Shown here: positions 46,223-56,400 of the stretch, piece by piece | Layout: every line of letters begins with the position of its first letter | Numbering within the stretch: the stretch's first letter is position 1 | Source: Maribacter luteus | Lineage (GTDB): Bacteria; Bacteroidota; Bacteroidia; Flavobacteriales; Flavobacteriaceae | DNA: 64,000 bases | Direction: 5' to 3' | NCBI RefSeq assembly: GCF_009674825.1 | Contig: NZ_WKJH01000028.1 | Location: forward strand, 62,432 to 126,431 | Program-made: the position numbers and the translations under genes | The notes under the pieces: model-generated | The model's database searches: none | Told to the model about the DNA's origin: nothing | What the model saw: the letters and a program-made list of their open reading frames with translations, nothing else

Positions 46223-48308
46223 TGGATAAATCTAATTTTCTGTATGCATCAATACTCTCAAGAAAATCTTGAGCCTCCTTCAAGTAATTCTTGGCAAACG
46301 TTTCAGTAGGCTCATTTGACTTTATTTGAAGTACCATATCGGTAAAGCCACCTTCGACCTTTAATCGATTGGATTGTACAAAGATTTCATCAAAATCCTC
46401 TATTATACTAATATGGGTATTCGTTTTCGTATTTTCCGAAGTCAATAGCGCCTTTGCCGCATTTACCATTGCAGTATACGAATGATAGATACTGGCCGCC
46501 CATTTTTGCTCATGAATGGCTGAAATCGCATTAACGATTTTCTCCTCACTTTCGTAGAGTAAAGTCGCTACTAAATCTATGACCACTCCCGCACACTCGC
46601 CTACCCCGATCGCTTTTTGATATTTTTCCTCTGAACCCCAATCGATATAATCACTAGGGGTGATCGTATCTAAATTGCTTAAATGTTTTAATAGGTCATA
46701 AAAATAGGATTTTCCTTTTTCTGCATAGTATGTGACATAAGAAGCCCCATTACCATTGGCCTCAAAATCGTTCAGAATAATGCGGAGGGCTTCCGGTCCT
46801 CTTTTACTTGGCACTTTTAAAACTTTATCCGCAAAGGCCGCATTACCATCGCCTAAATTTCCTCCGCCCAATAAAATCTGTAATGCAGGGGCAACCAATT
46901 TATCCTTGGTTTTTATAGACATCCCTTGAAAACCAATGTTTGCCATGCTATGCTGCCCGCATGCATTCATACAACCACTAATTTTGATAAGTACATCGGG
47001 GTTATTAATATATTTTGGATATTCTGCTTTGATTACCCTTTCCAATTCCGTGGCGATTCCCGTACTACTTGCAATTCCCAAATTACAGGTATCGGTTCCT
47101 GGACAAGAAGTAATATCAACTGCCTTATTATAACCAGCATCCGCAAATCCCATTTTCAAGAGTTCTGAATAAAAGAAAGGTACCAATTCTTCTTTCACAT
47201 AAGGAATCAAAATATTCTGACGTAGGGATAAACGTAATTCCCCAGCCGCATATTTTTCGACCAATGTTGCCAATAAACGAGCTTTATCGGTATAGAAATC
47301 ACCTAAAAGTACCTTAATACCGATTGCCACATACCCTTCTTGTTTTTGAGGGACAAGATTCGTTGATTTCCACGTTTCAAAAGCAGCTTTATCAGCTATT
47401 TCAACTTGGGGCACATCGGTTATTGTTGAAATACTAGGTTTTGGATACGTTTCGGCAACTATAGCATATGACTTTAAAGGTACTGCTTTCTTCTCATCTT
47501 CGACCAATTGTTTAAAACCTTCCAAACCAACATCTTTCAACAAAAATTTTAATCTTGCCCTAGACCTACTCTTTCGTTCCCCATAGCGATCAAAAACTCG
47601 CACAACACCTTCCATTAAAGGAATAATCTTATTTGTAGGTAAAAACGGGAACAACTCATCGGCATGTCGGGGTTGTGATCCCAGACCACCGCCCAACATG
47701 ACCTTAAATCCGCGTACCCCATTTTCCACTTTGGCAATGAAGCCTAAATCGTGCATATAGGACAATCCCGTATCTGCATCACTAGCCGAGAAAGAAACCT
47801 TGAATTTTCGTCCCATTTCCTGACTAATGGGATTTCGAAGAAAATAATCGAAAAGGGCATGTGCATACGGTGAAACGTCAAAAGGTTCATCAACATCTAT
47901 CCCGGCCGTTTCGCTCGCCGTTACGTTTCTTACGGTGTTACCACAAGCTTCCCTTAATGTTATATCATCCTTTTCCAATTGGGCCCAAAGCTCGGGCGTC
48001 CTATCCAAATCCACATAGTGTATCTGAATATCCTGTCTTGTAGTAATATGCAATCTACCGGTTGAATATTCATCGGAAACCTCACAAATTCTTCTAAGTT
48101 GGGTCGATGTTACCTTACCATAGGGCAGTTTAATGCGAATCATCTGAACACCGAACTGTCGCTGTCCGTATACACCGCGGGCCAAACGAAGGCTTCGGAA
48201 TTTCTCTTCATCAAGCTTTCCATCTTTAAACTGACGGATTTTCGCCTCTAACTCGATGATATCCTTTTCTACCACCGGATTTTCTATTTCTGTTCTAAAA
48301 CTTCGCAT
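46215..48308 (-). CDS. Siroheme sulfite/nitrite reductase with C-terminal HEPN-like extension
   Basis: 697 residues. The first 550 form a ferredoxin-type nitrite/sulfite reductase: GVYGQRQFGVQMIRIKLPYG, then the [4Fe-4S]-siroheme cysteines in CPGTDTC (CX5C) and CMNAC (CX3C). Its place between cysN and cobA argues for sulfite reduction to sulfide. About 147 extra C-terminal residues are helical (SAIHEQKWAASIYHSYTAMV, HISIIEDFDEIFV) and look HEPN-like. The extension has no cysteine motif. The gene has its own 125-base upstream spacer. Confidence 0.9.
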   Translation of the reverse strand: MRSFRTEIENPVVEKDIIELEAKIRQFKDGKLDEEKFRSLRLARGVYGQRQFGVQMIRIKLPYGKVTSTQLRRICEVSDEYSTGRLHITTRQDIQIHYVDLDRTPELWAQLEKDDITLREACGNTVRNVTASETAGIDVDEPFDVSPYAHALFDYFLRNPISQEMGRKFKVSFSASDADTGLSYMHDLGFIAKVENGVRGFKVMLGGGLGSQPRHADELFPFLPTNKIIPLMEGVVRVFDRYGERKSRSRARLKFLLKDVGLEGFKQLVEDEKKAVPLKSYAIVAETYPKPSISTITDVPQVEIADKAAFETWKSTNLVPQKQEGYVAIGIKVLLGDFYTDKARLLATLVEKYAAGELRLSLRQNILIPYVKEELVPFFYSELLKMGFADAGYNKAVDITSCPGTDTCNLGIASSTGIATELERVIKAEYPKYINNPDVLIKISGCMNACGQHSMANIGFQGMSIKTKDKLVAPALQILLGGGNLGDGNAAFADKVLKVPSKRGPEALRIILNDFEANGNGASYVTYYAEKGKSYFYDLLKHLSNLDTITPSDYIDWGSEEKYQKAIGVGECAGVVIDLVATLLYESEEKIVNAISAIHEQKWAASIYHSYTAMVNAAKALLTSENTKTNTHISIIEDFDEIFVQSNRLKVEGGFTDMVLQIKSNEPTETFAKNYLKEAQDFLESIDAYRKLDLSNV

Positions 48309-48360
48309 ATTCTATTATTGATAAATTTTAAGCAAAATACCCTGCCATATTCTTCTATTT

Positions 48361-48378
48361 TGCCCATAGTTTTAATAG
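48361..48378 (-). promoter_or_regulatory. Third operator-like site upstream of the sulfite reductase gene
   Basis: Minus-strand CTATTAAAACTATGGGCA resembles the two sites near 51.6-51.7 kb (consensus CTAtyAAAwCnATrGGG). It lies 53 bases before the sulfite reductase start, in the only sizeable spacer after cysN. Confidence 0.35.
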
Positions 48379-48433
48379 GTAATTAAAACCACAAGCGATT
48401 GAATTTTGGTCAATTCGCTATGTGTTCAAAAAA

Positions 48434-49678
48434 CTAATTTATAAAACCGGCACCCACCGTGTTATTGGATTGTGTATCTATTAAGATAAATGACCCATTT
48501 GTTCTATGATCTTTAAAAGCATCAAAGAAAATTGGTTTGTTCAATTTAAAAGATACCTTGGCAATATCATTGATTTTTAGGGAATCTACTTCTTCGATAC
48601 CCGAATAATCAGGATTGATCTTGTGGTGAATACTATCAACTTTGGCCAAGACCTTGTTTACCCCATGCTGAATGATATATTTACCACCAGCATTCATGTT
48701 TTTGGCATCCATCCAAGATATGGTAGCGGTAAATTGTTTGTCTATTTTCGGCATATCACCGACTTTAACCAACATATCCCCACGACTTACATTGATTTCA
48801 TCTTCTAGGGTTATGGTCACAGAAGAACGTCTAGAAGCCGTCTCGAACTTCTTATCGTAAAAATAAATGTCCTTGATTTTTGATTTTGTCTGGGAAGGTA
48901 AGGCCACGACCTCATCCCCTACACTCAATTCACCTCCATAGACTTTACCAGCAAATCCCCTGAAATCATGGAATTCATCTGTTTTTGGTCGAATAACATA
49001 TTGAACCGGAAATCTTGGTGTACCCACGTTGAACACATCCTTTTTATCCAATTGTTCTAAATGCTCCAATAAGGTCTTACCATCATACCAAGAAAAATTC
49101 TCACCTTTATGAACTACATTATCCCCTTTAAGGGCACTAACCGGAATGAAGGTGATATTCTGGTCTTGATAATCCCTTTTCTCCATCAAAGTCTCAAAAT
49201 CGGCCTTAATCGCATTATAGGTTTCTTCGGAATAGTCAACCAAATCCATTTTGTTGATGGCAACGATAACATTCTTTATCCGCAAAAGGTTATTGATGAA
49301 AAAGTGGCGATTCGTCTGTTCAATCACTCCTTTTCTAGCATCGATCAAAATAATCGCTGCCTGTGATGTTGATGCCCCTGTTACCATATTCCTAGTATAT
49401 TCCACATGACCAGGAGTATCCGCTATGATATAACTTTTCTTGGGTGTTGAAAAATAGATATGGGCAACATCAATGGTAATTCCCTGTTCCCTTTCGGCTA
49501 CCAATCCGTCAGTAGCCAAGGAAAAATCCAAATAATCATATCCTTTCTGCTTACTGGTTTTTTCAATGGCCTCCAATTTATCAGTAGTCAACGATTTCGT
49601 ATCATATAAAAGCCTACCGATCAAGGTACTTTTACCATCATCAACACTACCGGCTGTCGCAATTTTTAATACTTCCAT
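48434..49678 (-). CDS. cysN: Sulfate adenylyltransferase subunit 1 (CysN)
   Basis: 414 residues, EF-Tu-like GTPase that drives ATP sulfurylase. G1 GSVDDGKSTLIGRLL (about 10-24), G3 DTPGHVEYTRNM, G4 NKMDLVD. Two beta-barrel domains follow. It is shorter than E. coli CysN, and has no APS kinase fused at the C-terminus (ends DTQSNNTVGAGFIN). It works with CysD; 105 bases separate the two genes. Confidence 0.96.
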   Translation of the reverse strand: MEVLKIATAGSVDDGKSTLIGRLLYDTKSLTTDKLEAIEKTSKQKGYDYLDFSLATDGLVAEREQGITIDVAHIYFSTPKKSYIIADTPGHVEYTRNMVTGASTSQAAIILIDARKGVIEQTNRHFFINNLLRIKNVIVAINKMDLVDYSEETYNAIKADFETLMEKRDYQDQNITFIPVSALKGDNVVHKGENFSWYDGKTLLEHLEQLDKKDVFNVGTPRFPVQYVIRPKTDEFHDFRGFAGKVYGGELSVGDEVVALPSQTKSKIKDIYFYDKKFETASRRSSVTITLEDEINVSRGDMLVKVGDMPKIDKQFTATISWMDAKNMNAGGKYIIQHGVNKVLAKVDSIHHKINPDYSGIEEVDSLKINDIAKVSFKLNKPIFFDAFKDHRTNGSFILIDTQSNNTVGAGFIN

Positions 49679-49686
49679 TCTATTTT

Positions 49687-49714
49687 GCTATTCGCCATTA
49701 GCTATTCGCTACTG
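49687..49714. repeat. Short tandem repeat in the cysD-cysN spacer
   Basis: GCTATTCGCCATTA followed by GCTATTCGCTACTG and GCTAAA: two copies of a 14-base unit and part of a third. No known function. Confidence 0.4.
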
Positions 49715-49783
49715 GCTAAATTTTAATGATTTGATTAAGCTGATGACCAAACGTCAAAAGCAAATTTTAAATTTTGAAAAAAT

Positions 49784-50692
49784 TTAAAAATATCCTTGTT
49801 GTTTTCTTTTCTCCATGGCCGCTTCGGACCTTTTATCATCTATTCTCGCCCCTCTTTCCGAAATTGTGGACTCCCTGATTTCCTGAACCACACTGGAAAT
49901 ATCCGCAGCTTCCGAAAAAACGGCTGCCGTACAACTCATATCTCCTACCGTTCTAAAACGAACCAGCTCTTCCAACACCTCTTCATGATCTTCTTGATAC
50001 ACATAATCAGAGTGCGACCAAATCATCCCGTCCCTTAAGAAAACTTTTCTTTTATGTGCGAAATAGATTGATGGTATTTCAATATTCTCCTTTTCAATAT
50101 AGGACCATACATCCAACTCGGTCCAGTTACTTATTGGAAAAACACGAACGTTTTGACCCAAATCAATTTGCCCGTTCAACATATCGAACAATTCCGGTCT
50201 CTGATTTTTTTCGTCCCATTGGCCAAAATCATCCCTTACAGAGAAAATACGTTCTTTGGCCCTTGCTTTTTCCTCATCACGTCTTGCCCCACCTATACAA
50301 GCATCGAACTTGAATTCTTCGATGGCATCCAATAAGGTAGTGGTCTGCAACGCGTTTCTACTGGAATAACGACCTGTCTCCTCTTTAACCTTTCCTTGGT
50401 CTATAGAGTCCTGGACATTCCTTACGATAAGCTCCAAACCTAATTCTTTTACCAATCTATCGCGAAACTCAATGGTTTCGGGAAAATTATGACCGGTATC
50501 TATGTGCATCAGTGGAAAAGGTATCTTGGCAGGGTAAAACGCTTTCTGCGCCAAACGTACCAAGGTTATCGAATCCTTTCCACCGGAAAACAAAAGAACA
50601 GGTTTTTCAAACTGCGCCGCCACTTCCCGAATAATGTAAATGGCCTCATTTTCCAATGGGTTTATGTGTGATGTATCTTTCATTAATTCCAT
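49784..50692 (-). CDS. cysD: Sulfate adenylyltransferase subunit 2 (CysD)
   Basis: 302 residues, PP-loop ATP pyrophosphatase fold. PP-loop SGGKDS is at about 34-39 (LLFSGGKDSITLVRL), and MHIDTGHNFPET and GGARRDEEKARAKER are CysD signatures. With CysN it makes adenosine 5'-phosphosulfate from sulfate and ATP. It follows cysH by 14 bases. Confidence 0.97.
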   Translation of the reverse strand: MELMKDTSHINPLENEAIYIIREVAAQFEKPVLLFSGGKDSITLVRLAQKAFYPAKIPFPLMHIDTGHNFPETIEFRDRLVKELGLELIVRNVQDSIDQGKVKEETGRYSSRNALQTTTLLDAIEEFKFDACIGGARRDEEKARAKERIFSVRDDFGQWDEKNQRPELFDMLNGQIDLGQNVRVFPISNWTELDVWSYIEKENIEIPSIYFAHKRKVFLRDGMIWSHSDYVYQEDHEEVLEELVRFRTVGDMSCTAAVFSEAADISSVVQEIRESTISERGARIDDKRSEAAMEKRKQQGYF

Positions 50693-50706
50693 ACTAAAAA
50701 TCTAAT

Positions 50707-51330
50707 TTAGATGTGTAATCCACACTCACGGTTCTCAAGAACCTTCGTAGGATCAAAATATCTATGTTCATTCGGAAGTTTTCTTTCCTCCAAATATTTA
50801 TCCAACTGCTCATCTGTCCAGCTATAAAACGGACTAACTTTTAAAATACCGTCTTTACTTAAGCTGAAAATATCCAATGTATCCCTAAGTGCGGTCTGCC
50901 CTTTTCTTAAATTGGTAAACCAAACATCGGGTTTTATCTCTGCCATGGCCCTTTTAAAAGGTTCTAATTTAACCTGATCGGTGAACACGGCATGTCTTGG
51001 ATCGTCTATTCCAGGTATACCCATAACAACATCCCGATGTGCCGCGGTCTGTCTGGGTACATATAATTTCACATTCAATTTTAATGTACCGATCAGCTCC
51101 TCTGCATGGGCATAAGTCTGGGGCGTATTATATCCCGTATCGCACCATACAACAGGAATATCCTGTTCTACTTTGGTAACCGCATTGAGAATAACAACCT
51201 CGTAAGGTCTGAAATTCGTTGTCACCACAGCATTTTTTGAATGCTCAATGGCCCAAGAAATAATTTCCTCGGGCTTTGCATCCTTAAATTCTATATTTAA
51301 TTCTTTGATTTGATCTTCAGTAAAAGCCAT
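50707..51330 (-). CDS. cysH: Phosphoadenylyl-sulfate reductase (CysH)
   Basis: 207 residues, PP-loop fold, with WCDTGYNTPQT, LRKGQTALRDTLD and the C-terminal ECGLH, whose Cys is the sulfite-carrying nucleophile. The CC and CxxC pairs that bind the iron-sulfur cluster in APS-type reductases are absent; the only two cysteines are in VVWCDTG and ECGLH. It therefore looks like the PAPS-using, thioredoxin-dependent type. No APS kinase gene (cysC) lies in this window. Confidence 0.93.
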   Translation of the reverse strand: MAFTEDQIKELNIEFKDAKPEEIISWAIEHSKNAVVTTNFRPYEVVILNAVTKVEQDIPVVWCDTGYNTPQTYAHAEELIGTLKLNVKLYVPRQTAAHRDVVMGIPGIDDPRHAVFTDQVKLEPFKRAMAEIKPDVWFTNLRKGQTALRDTLDIFSLSKDGILKVSPFYSWTDEQLDKYLEERKLPNEHRYFDPTKVLENRECGLHI

Positions 51331-51348
51331 AGTCCAATTTTTATCGAT

Positions 51349-51615
51349 TTACTTTTTTCCCCAATTCACAAGGTTCCATGCCCTTTCATGAAAAAAGTAC
51401 AAAATCATCTTTGTGATAAAATCTATTGAAGCTATAGACGCAGCTATGGTGATTTCCCCCGTCAAAAGATACGATATAACCAACGTATCCAAGGTTCCTA
51501 CAACTCTCCAGCTCAATGCTTTTGCTATACTGCGTACTGGACTTTCTGATTTTTTATCCGTGCCAAAATCACTCTTGGTCGTTTTTTTATTTAAAATCAA
51601 TTGGTCTGCAATCAT
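51349..51615 (-). CDS. DUF2061 small membrane protein
   Basis: 88 residues. RSIAKALSWRVVGTLDTLVISYLLTG and AASIASIDFITKMILYFFHERAWNLV are the two conserved helices of DUF2061, each membrane-prone. It is the first gene of the sulfate-assimilation transcript, 18 bases before cysH. The association of DUF2061 with sulfate genes is common in Bacteroidota, suggesting a role in sulfate uptake or an accessory membrane function, but nothing is proven. Confidence 0.88.
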   Translation of the reverse strand: MIADQLILNKKTTKSDFGTDKKSESPVRSIAKALSWRVVGTLDTLVISYLLTGEITIAASIASIDFITKMILYFFHERAWNLVNWGKK

Positions 51616-51630
51616 TATGTTTCAGTTTAA

Positions 51631-51663
51631 TACCCTATCGATTTGATAGACTATGCAAATTTA
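51631..51663 (-). promoter_or_regulatory. Promoter and operator of the sulfate-assimilation operon
   Basis: Minus-strand -7 box TAAATTTG (51663-51656, exact). Just downstream is CTATCAAATCGATAG (51649-51635), an inverted repeat CTATC-N5-GATAG continuing as GGTA. The predicted transcription start (about 51650) is at the edge of this site, so a bound repressor would block initiation. The Rrf2 regulator encoded next door is the obvious candidate. Confidence 0.6.
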
Positions 51664-51710
51664 GAATTATATATGAAATTGACACGTTAATTTTTTATAA
51701 ATATTAGATT

Positions 51711-51729
51711 TACCCTATTGATTTAGTAG
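51711..51729 (-). promoter_or_regulatory. Second operator-like copy
   Basis: Minus-strand CTACTAAATCAATAGGGTA matches CTATCAAATCGATAGGGTA at 16 of 19 positions, starting 80 bp upstream of the first copy. It lies about 50 bp upstream of the -7 box, where an activator or a looping repressor could bind. Confidence 0.5.
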
Positions 51730-51839
51730 ATTTTTAAATTTTAAGCTATTTATCAAAAGAATTATCGATCAATAATTGGTATCATTGACGAATCTTTTAA
51801 ATAATAGGGAAATCGTTAAACCTTAAGTACAATCGAGAT

Positions 51840-52250
51840 TTACTTAATTAAATCCGCCAAGGTATTATGCCTATAAACGGTCAAAGCGCTATCCCTGACC
51901 TGCAGCATTAATTTATGTACCGAGCAAGTTGCCTCATCTGGGCAGTCTTCACATTTTTCATAAAAATTAAGGCTTACGCATGGTACTAGGGCAATTGGCC
52001 CTTCAAGAATACGCATGACGTCGGTCATTAAAATATCTTTGGGATCTTTAATGAGGTAATACCCACCACCTTTACCTTTTTTAGAGCCCAGCAATCCTGA
52101 TTTACGGAGCGTAAGTAGAATACTCTCCAGAAATTTCTGGGAAATGTTTTCATGCTTCGCAATTTCAGCGATCTGTACAGGCTGTCTATCTTCTAATGAA
52201 GCGAGGTAACTCAAAGCCTTTAAACCGTATTTCGTTTTCTTGGAAAGCAT
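51840..52250 (-). CDS. Rrf2-family transcriptional regulator
   Basis: 136 residues. Winged helix-turn-helix at the N-terminus (about 1-65: LSKKTKYGLKALSYLA, VQIAEIAKHENISQKFLESILLTLRKSGLL, GKGGGYYLIKDP). A cysteine cluster follows (about 93-112: CVSLNFYEKCEDCPDEATC), suitable for an iron-sulfur cluster as in IscR/RsrR-type members. Gene context (sulfate and cysteine/methionine genes) suggests a CymR-like sulfur regulator. Ligand and DNA site not shown. Confidence 0.88.
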   Translation of the reverse strand: MLSKKTKYGLKALSYLASLEDRQPVQIAEIAKHENISQKFLESILLTLRKSGLLGSKKGKGGGYYLIKDPKDILMTDVMRILEGPIALVPCVSLNFYEKCEDCPDEATCSVHKLMLQVRDSALTVYRHNTLADLIK

Positions 52251-52300
52251 TTTGCGAAGATATGCAAAATCTTAGATTCATTTTATCTATTATGGTAAAA

Positions 52301-53476
52301 CTAACCAAGGGCTTGTTCAATATCTTGAATAATATCGTTAATGTTCTCAAGGCCTACCGAGATCCGAACCGAACCATCACTTATACCCACCGATGCCCTT
52401 TCTTCGGCCGACAACTTACTGTGGGTCGTTGATGCAGGATGGGTAACGATACTTCTTGAATCCCCTAAATTGGCCGATAAAGACAGTAATTGTATCGCAT
52501 CGAAAAATTTACGTCCTTCTTCCAATCCCCCTTTTACCTCAAAGGCCACTACACAACCACCAGCTTTCATTTGCTTTTTGGCTATTTCAAATTTTGGATG
52601 GGATTTTAAAAAAGGATATTTAACCCAATTCACTTTTTGGTGCTGCTCTAAGTATTGGGCCAATTTCAAAGCATTTTCACAATGCCGATCAACCCTTAAC
52701 GCCAACGTTTCAAGACTTTTCGACAACACCCATGCATTAAAAGGAGATAATGCAGGCCCCGTAATCCTAGAAAAACGATAAACTTTGTCTACCAATTCCG
52801 AACTACCTACGGTAATACCTGCCAGTACCCTACCCTGGCCATCCATTAATTTGGTACCTGAGTGAATGACCAAATCGGCACCAAATTTTATAGGTTGTTG
52901 TAAATAAGGAGATGCAAAACAATTATCAATGATCAAGATCAAATTATGTTTCTTGGCTATTTTGCCGAGCTCTTCGAGGTCCAAAACATCCACACCGGGA
53001 TTGGTCGGGGTTTCCGCATAAAGTATTTTAGTTCGTGGAGTTACCATTTCCTCAATGGTATGCAACTCATCTATCTTAAAAAAACTATGTGAAATGTTCC
53101 ACTTGGGGAAAAAATTCGTAAACAAACTATGAGTTGAACCAAAGACACTCCGGGCAGAAATGATATGATCACCACTGTTTAACAAGGCAGCCAAGGTCGA
53201 GAATACAGCCGCCATACCTGAAGCAAAGGCAAAACCGTCCTCTGCACCTTCCATCTTGCAGACCTTTTCAATGAACTCTGATGAATTGGGATTGGAATAT
53301 CGGGAATAGATATTCCTTTCTTTTTCTTCCGCGAACGAAGCGCGCATATCCTCGGCATCTTCGAACACAAAACTGGAAGTTAAATATAATGGAGCCGAAT
53401 GTTCCAAAAATTGCGAACGTTCTAACTGTGTTCTAATAGCTTCCGTTTCAAACTCATACTTTTTATTCATAATCAC
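52301..53476 (-). CDS. PLP-dependent O-acylhomoserine sulfhydrylase / cystathionine gamma-synthase
   Basis: 391 residues, Cys/Met-metabolism PLP enzyme. Key motifs are YSRYSNPNS, FASGMAAVFSTLAALL and VIHSGTKLMDGQGRVLAG with the PLP-Lys. It begins in an ATGA overlap with the MetX-ThrA fusion, which provides the acylated homoserine. MetZ-type sulfhydrylation seems likelier than MetB, given the sulfide-producing neighbours, but sequence alone does not separate them. A Met two codons in (53470) is an alternative start. Confidence 0.9.
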   Translation of the reverse strand: MIMNKKYEFETEAIRTQLERSQFLEHSAPLYLTSSFVFEDAEDMRASFAEEKERNIYSRYSNPNSSEFIEKVCKMEGAEDGFAFASGMAAVFSTLAALLNSGDHIISARSVFGSTHSLFTNFFPKWNISHSFFKIDELHTIEEMVTPRTKILYAETPTNPGVDVLDLEELGKIAKKHNLILIIDNCFASPYLQQPIKFGADLVIHSGTKLMDGQGRVLAGITVGSSELVDKVYRFSRITGPALSPFNAWVLSKSLETLALRVDRHCENALKLAQYLEQHQKVNWVKYPFLKSHPKFEIAKKQMKAGGCVVAFEVKGGLEEGRKFFDAIQLLSLSANLGDSRSIVTHPASTTHSKLSAEERASVGISDGSVRISVGLENINDIIQDIEQALG

Positions 53477-56400
53477 CCTTTTTCCGCGATTCTTAAAATA
53501 TCCCCGAACACACCCCTTGCCGTTACCGCCGCACCTGCTCCTGCGCCTTGTATGACCAATGGATGTTCCCCATAGGATTCCGTGTATATTTCTATAATGG
53601 AATCCGAACCTTTTACCTGTCCTAAAGCACTTTCTTTTGGGACCGATATCAATTTCACTTCCAATGTACCTTTTTCCTTTGTTAAATCACCATGTAAATC
53701 ACCAACATAGCGCAACACATGATCTGGTTTTTGATTTTTCTTCAACTCGTTGAAGGTTTCGTTCAACACGTTTAACTTACTTAAAAACGTATCAGCCGTT
53801 CCTGTTCGCAATTCCTCCGGAATAAGGTTTTGAATATGTATATCAGAAAACTCGTTCCTAAGATCCAACTCACGCGCAAGAATCAAAAGTTTACGACCTA
53901 CATCATTACCAGAGAGATCCTCCCTAGGGTCGGGCTCAGTGAACCCTTTGTTCATGGCATCTTCAACTATGGTCGCAAATGAGGCGTCGGCTTCTGAGAA
54001 AGTATTGAAAATATAACTCAACGAGCCTGAAAAAACCCCTTTGATCCGTGTTATGTTCTCTCCCGATAAATGTAATAATTTAATGGTATCGATCAACGGT
54101 AGGCCAGCCCCTACATTCGTCTCATATAAATACTGTTTTTGGTTTTTATCCAATTCCTCTCTCAGCAATTGATAATAATCGAACCCAAGGGTATTTGCTA
54201 TTTTGTTCGAGGAAACCAAATCGAATCCATTTTCCACCAAGTCAAAATAATGGGCGACAAAATCCTGGCTAGCGGTGTTGTCCACAGCAATTAAATTCTC
54301 TAAATGGTTCTTTTTGGCATACTCGAAAATATCCCCTATTTCATAGGGTACACCCTTGTCTTCCAAGGCCGCTAACCAATTCTTTGAAACGCCCTTTTTA
54401 TTCAAAAGAACCTTTTTCGAATTTGCTACGGCAAAAACATTCAAATCGATGCCTTTACGTTTTTCTATGGTTTTCGAAGATTTAAGGATCTGATCTATTA
54501 ACGTTCCACCAACATTACCATGCCCAAAAACAACGATGTTGACTTTTTTGCTAATTCCAAAAATCTGTCCGTGCATAACATTTAGCGCTTTGTTCAAATC
54601 AGTTTTTCGAACCACCAAACTTACGTTCTTACCCGATACCGTATTATTGAAAAGCAACGGCACTATTTGATTCTTTATTAAAGCGTTATACGGTTTATGG
54701 AAGGTACTTAGGTCTTGGCCCACAATTGAAATAACGGAAACATCTTCTGCAACTGTTATCTGATTAATGTCTTTCGACTGAAAGTCATGGGCAAACTCGT
54801 GCTGCAGGGCCAGCTTGGCCTTTTGTGCCTTATCCGCATTCACTACCAAACCGATCCCCCGTTCCGAAGAGCCTTGTGCCACAATGCTTACACTAATATT
54901 ATTATCCCCCAAGGATCTGAATATTCGGGCATCTACACCTACTTTGCCCAATAAGCCCCTACCTTCAAGATTGATCAAAGCTACATTTTCTATGACCGAT
55001 AAGGATTTTATTCCCTCTTTATTGGATTTGGCACTTATCAATGTTCCCTCATTATCGCTCTTGAACGTATTCAATATTCGTAAAGGAATATTTTTCTCAA
55101 TCAAAGGGATAATGGTCTTTGCATGTAAAATGGTTGCCCCGAAATTTGCCAATTCATTGGCCTCACTATATGAAAGCTCCGAAATTCGTTTTGCCTCTGA
55201 CACATAATCAGGGTTCGCTGTAAATATACCATCGACATGCGTATAGTTCTGAAGCTCTACCGCATCGAGGTAATTGGCCATCATGGCCGCGGAATAATTA
55301 CTGCCGTTTCTTCCCAAGGTTGTTGTTTCATCATCTTCCGTAGATGCTATAAAACCAGTTATAATAGGAACAGTATCATGATCCAAACGTGAAAATTCGC
55401 GCAATACGTTTTCTTTGGAAAGAGCTTCGATTACGTGGGCATCGCCAAAAGTATTATCTGTTTTGATCAATCTACGCGAATCCATCAACTTTGCCTTAAT
55501 CCCCCTTCCTATTAAAAGCTTGGTAACCAGTTTTGCGGAAATAAGCTCACCAAACGCCAAGACCTGATCCCTGATTTTAGGACTGTAATCCCCTAAAAGG
55601 GAAACACCTTCGAATAATTTGAACAATGCTTCATACTCCTTTTCCAGGTTCACGTTTTTAAAGGTATGCGTCTGGTAGTTTTCAAAAGCTGTGAAATCCT
55701 TTGAATAATCTTCTCCCCTTGCCGCTTTTTCCAGCATGGTCTCTAACTGGTCGGTAGCTTTCTCCCTGGCCGAAAGTACCACTGCAATGTTCTCCCCGTT
55801 TTCGACCTTATTGACAATAATATCCAAAACATGGCCCAAACCTTCCCCGTTGCTCAATGATTTTCCTCCGAATTTCAATATGGTAACCCGGTCGGTCTTT
55901 CCATCTGCATTAAAGATTCCGTTAAGGAGTTTTTGCATTTGTTCAAACTCGATCAGAAAGGCATCATGCCCATGTAACGATTGTACCTCACCATAGGTAA
56001 CATTGCTTTTGGCCTGTGCCAATTGCTTAAACGTTTCCTTGTTTTCCTTTGCCGTGAAGAACAAATCGGAATCAACCCCGATGATGTGTATATTGGTATC
56101 ACTGTTCTGAAGATCCACGAAGGCAGATTCCCCATTCCGAGTAATATCGATAGTTTTCAATAATTGGTTCATCAACTTATAAGCGGATAGTTGAAAACGG
56201 TCTTTCAACTTTTCCCCATGGTGCATTAACCAACTTTCCACATTAAAGACCTGTAACTCTTCATTGGTACTTCTCTTAAACCTTTCTTTGAAAGATTCTG
56301 GCGTTCTATAGCAAAGCATGGCATGCATACGGGCATCGTGTACCGGCTGTTTGGAGTTGACCAAGAACTGTTCTTGTATTTGGCAATTACCTATTAACCA

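Noticed and set aside
49687-49714. CRISPR-like or regulatory tandem repeat
   Set aside because: Only two 14-base units plus a fragment, with no spacer structure or inverted symmetry; listed only as a short tandem repeat.
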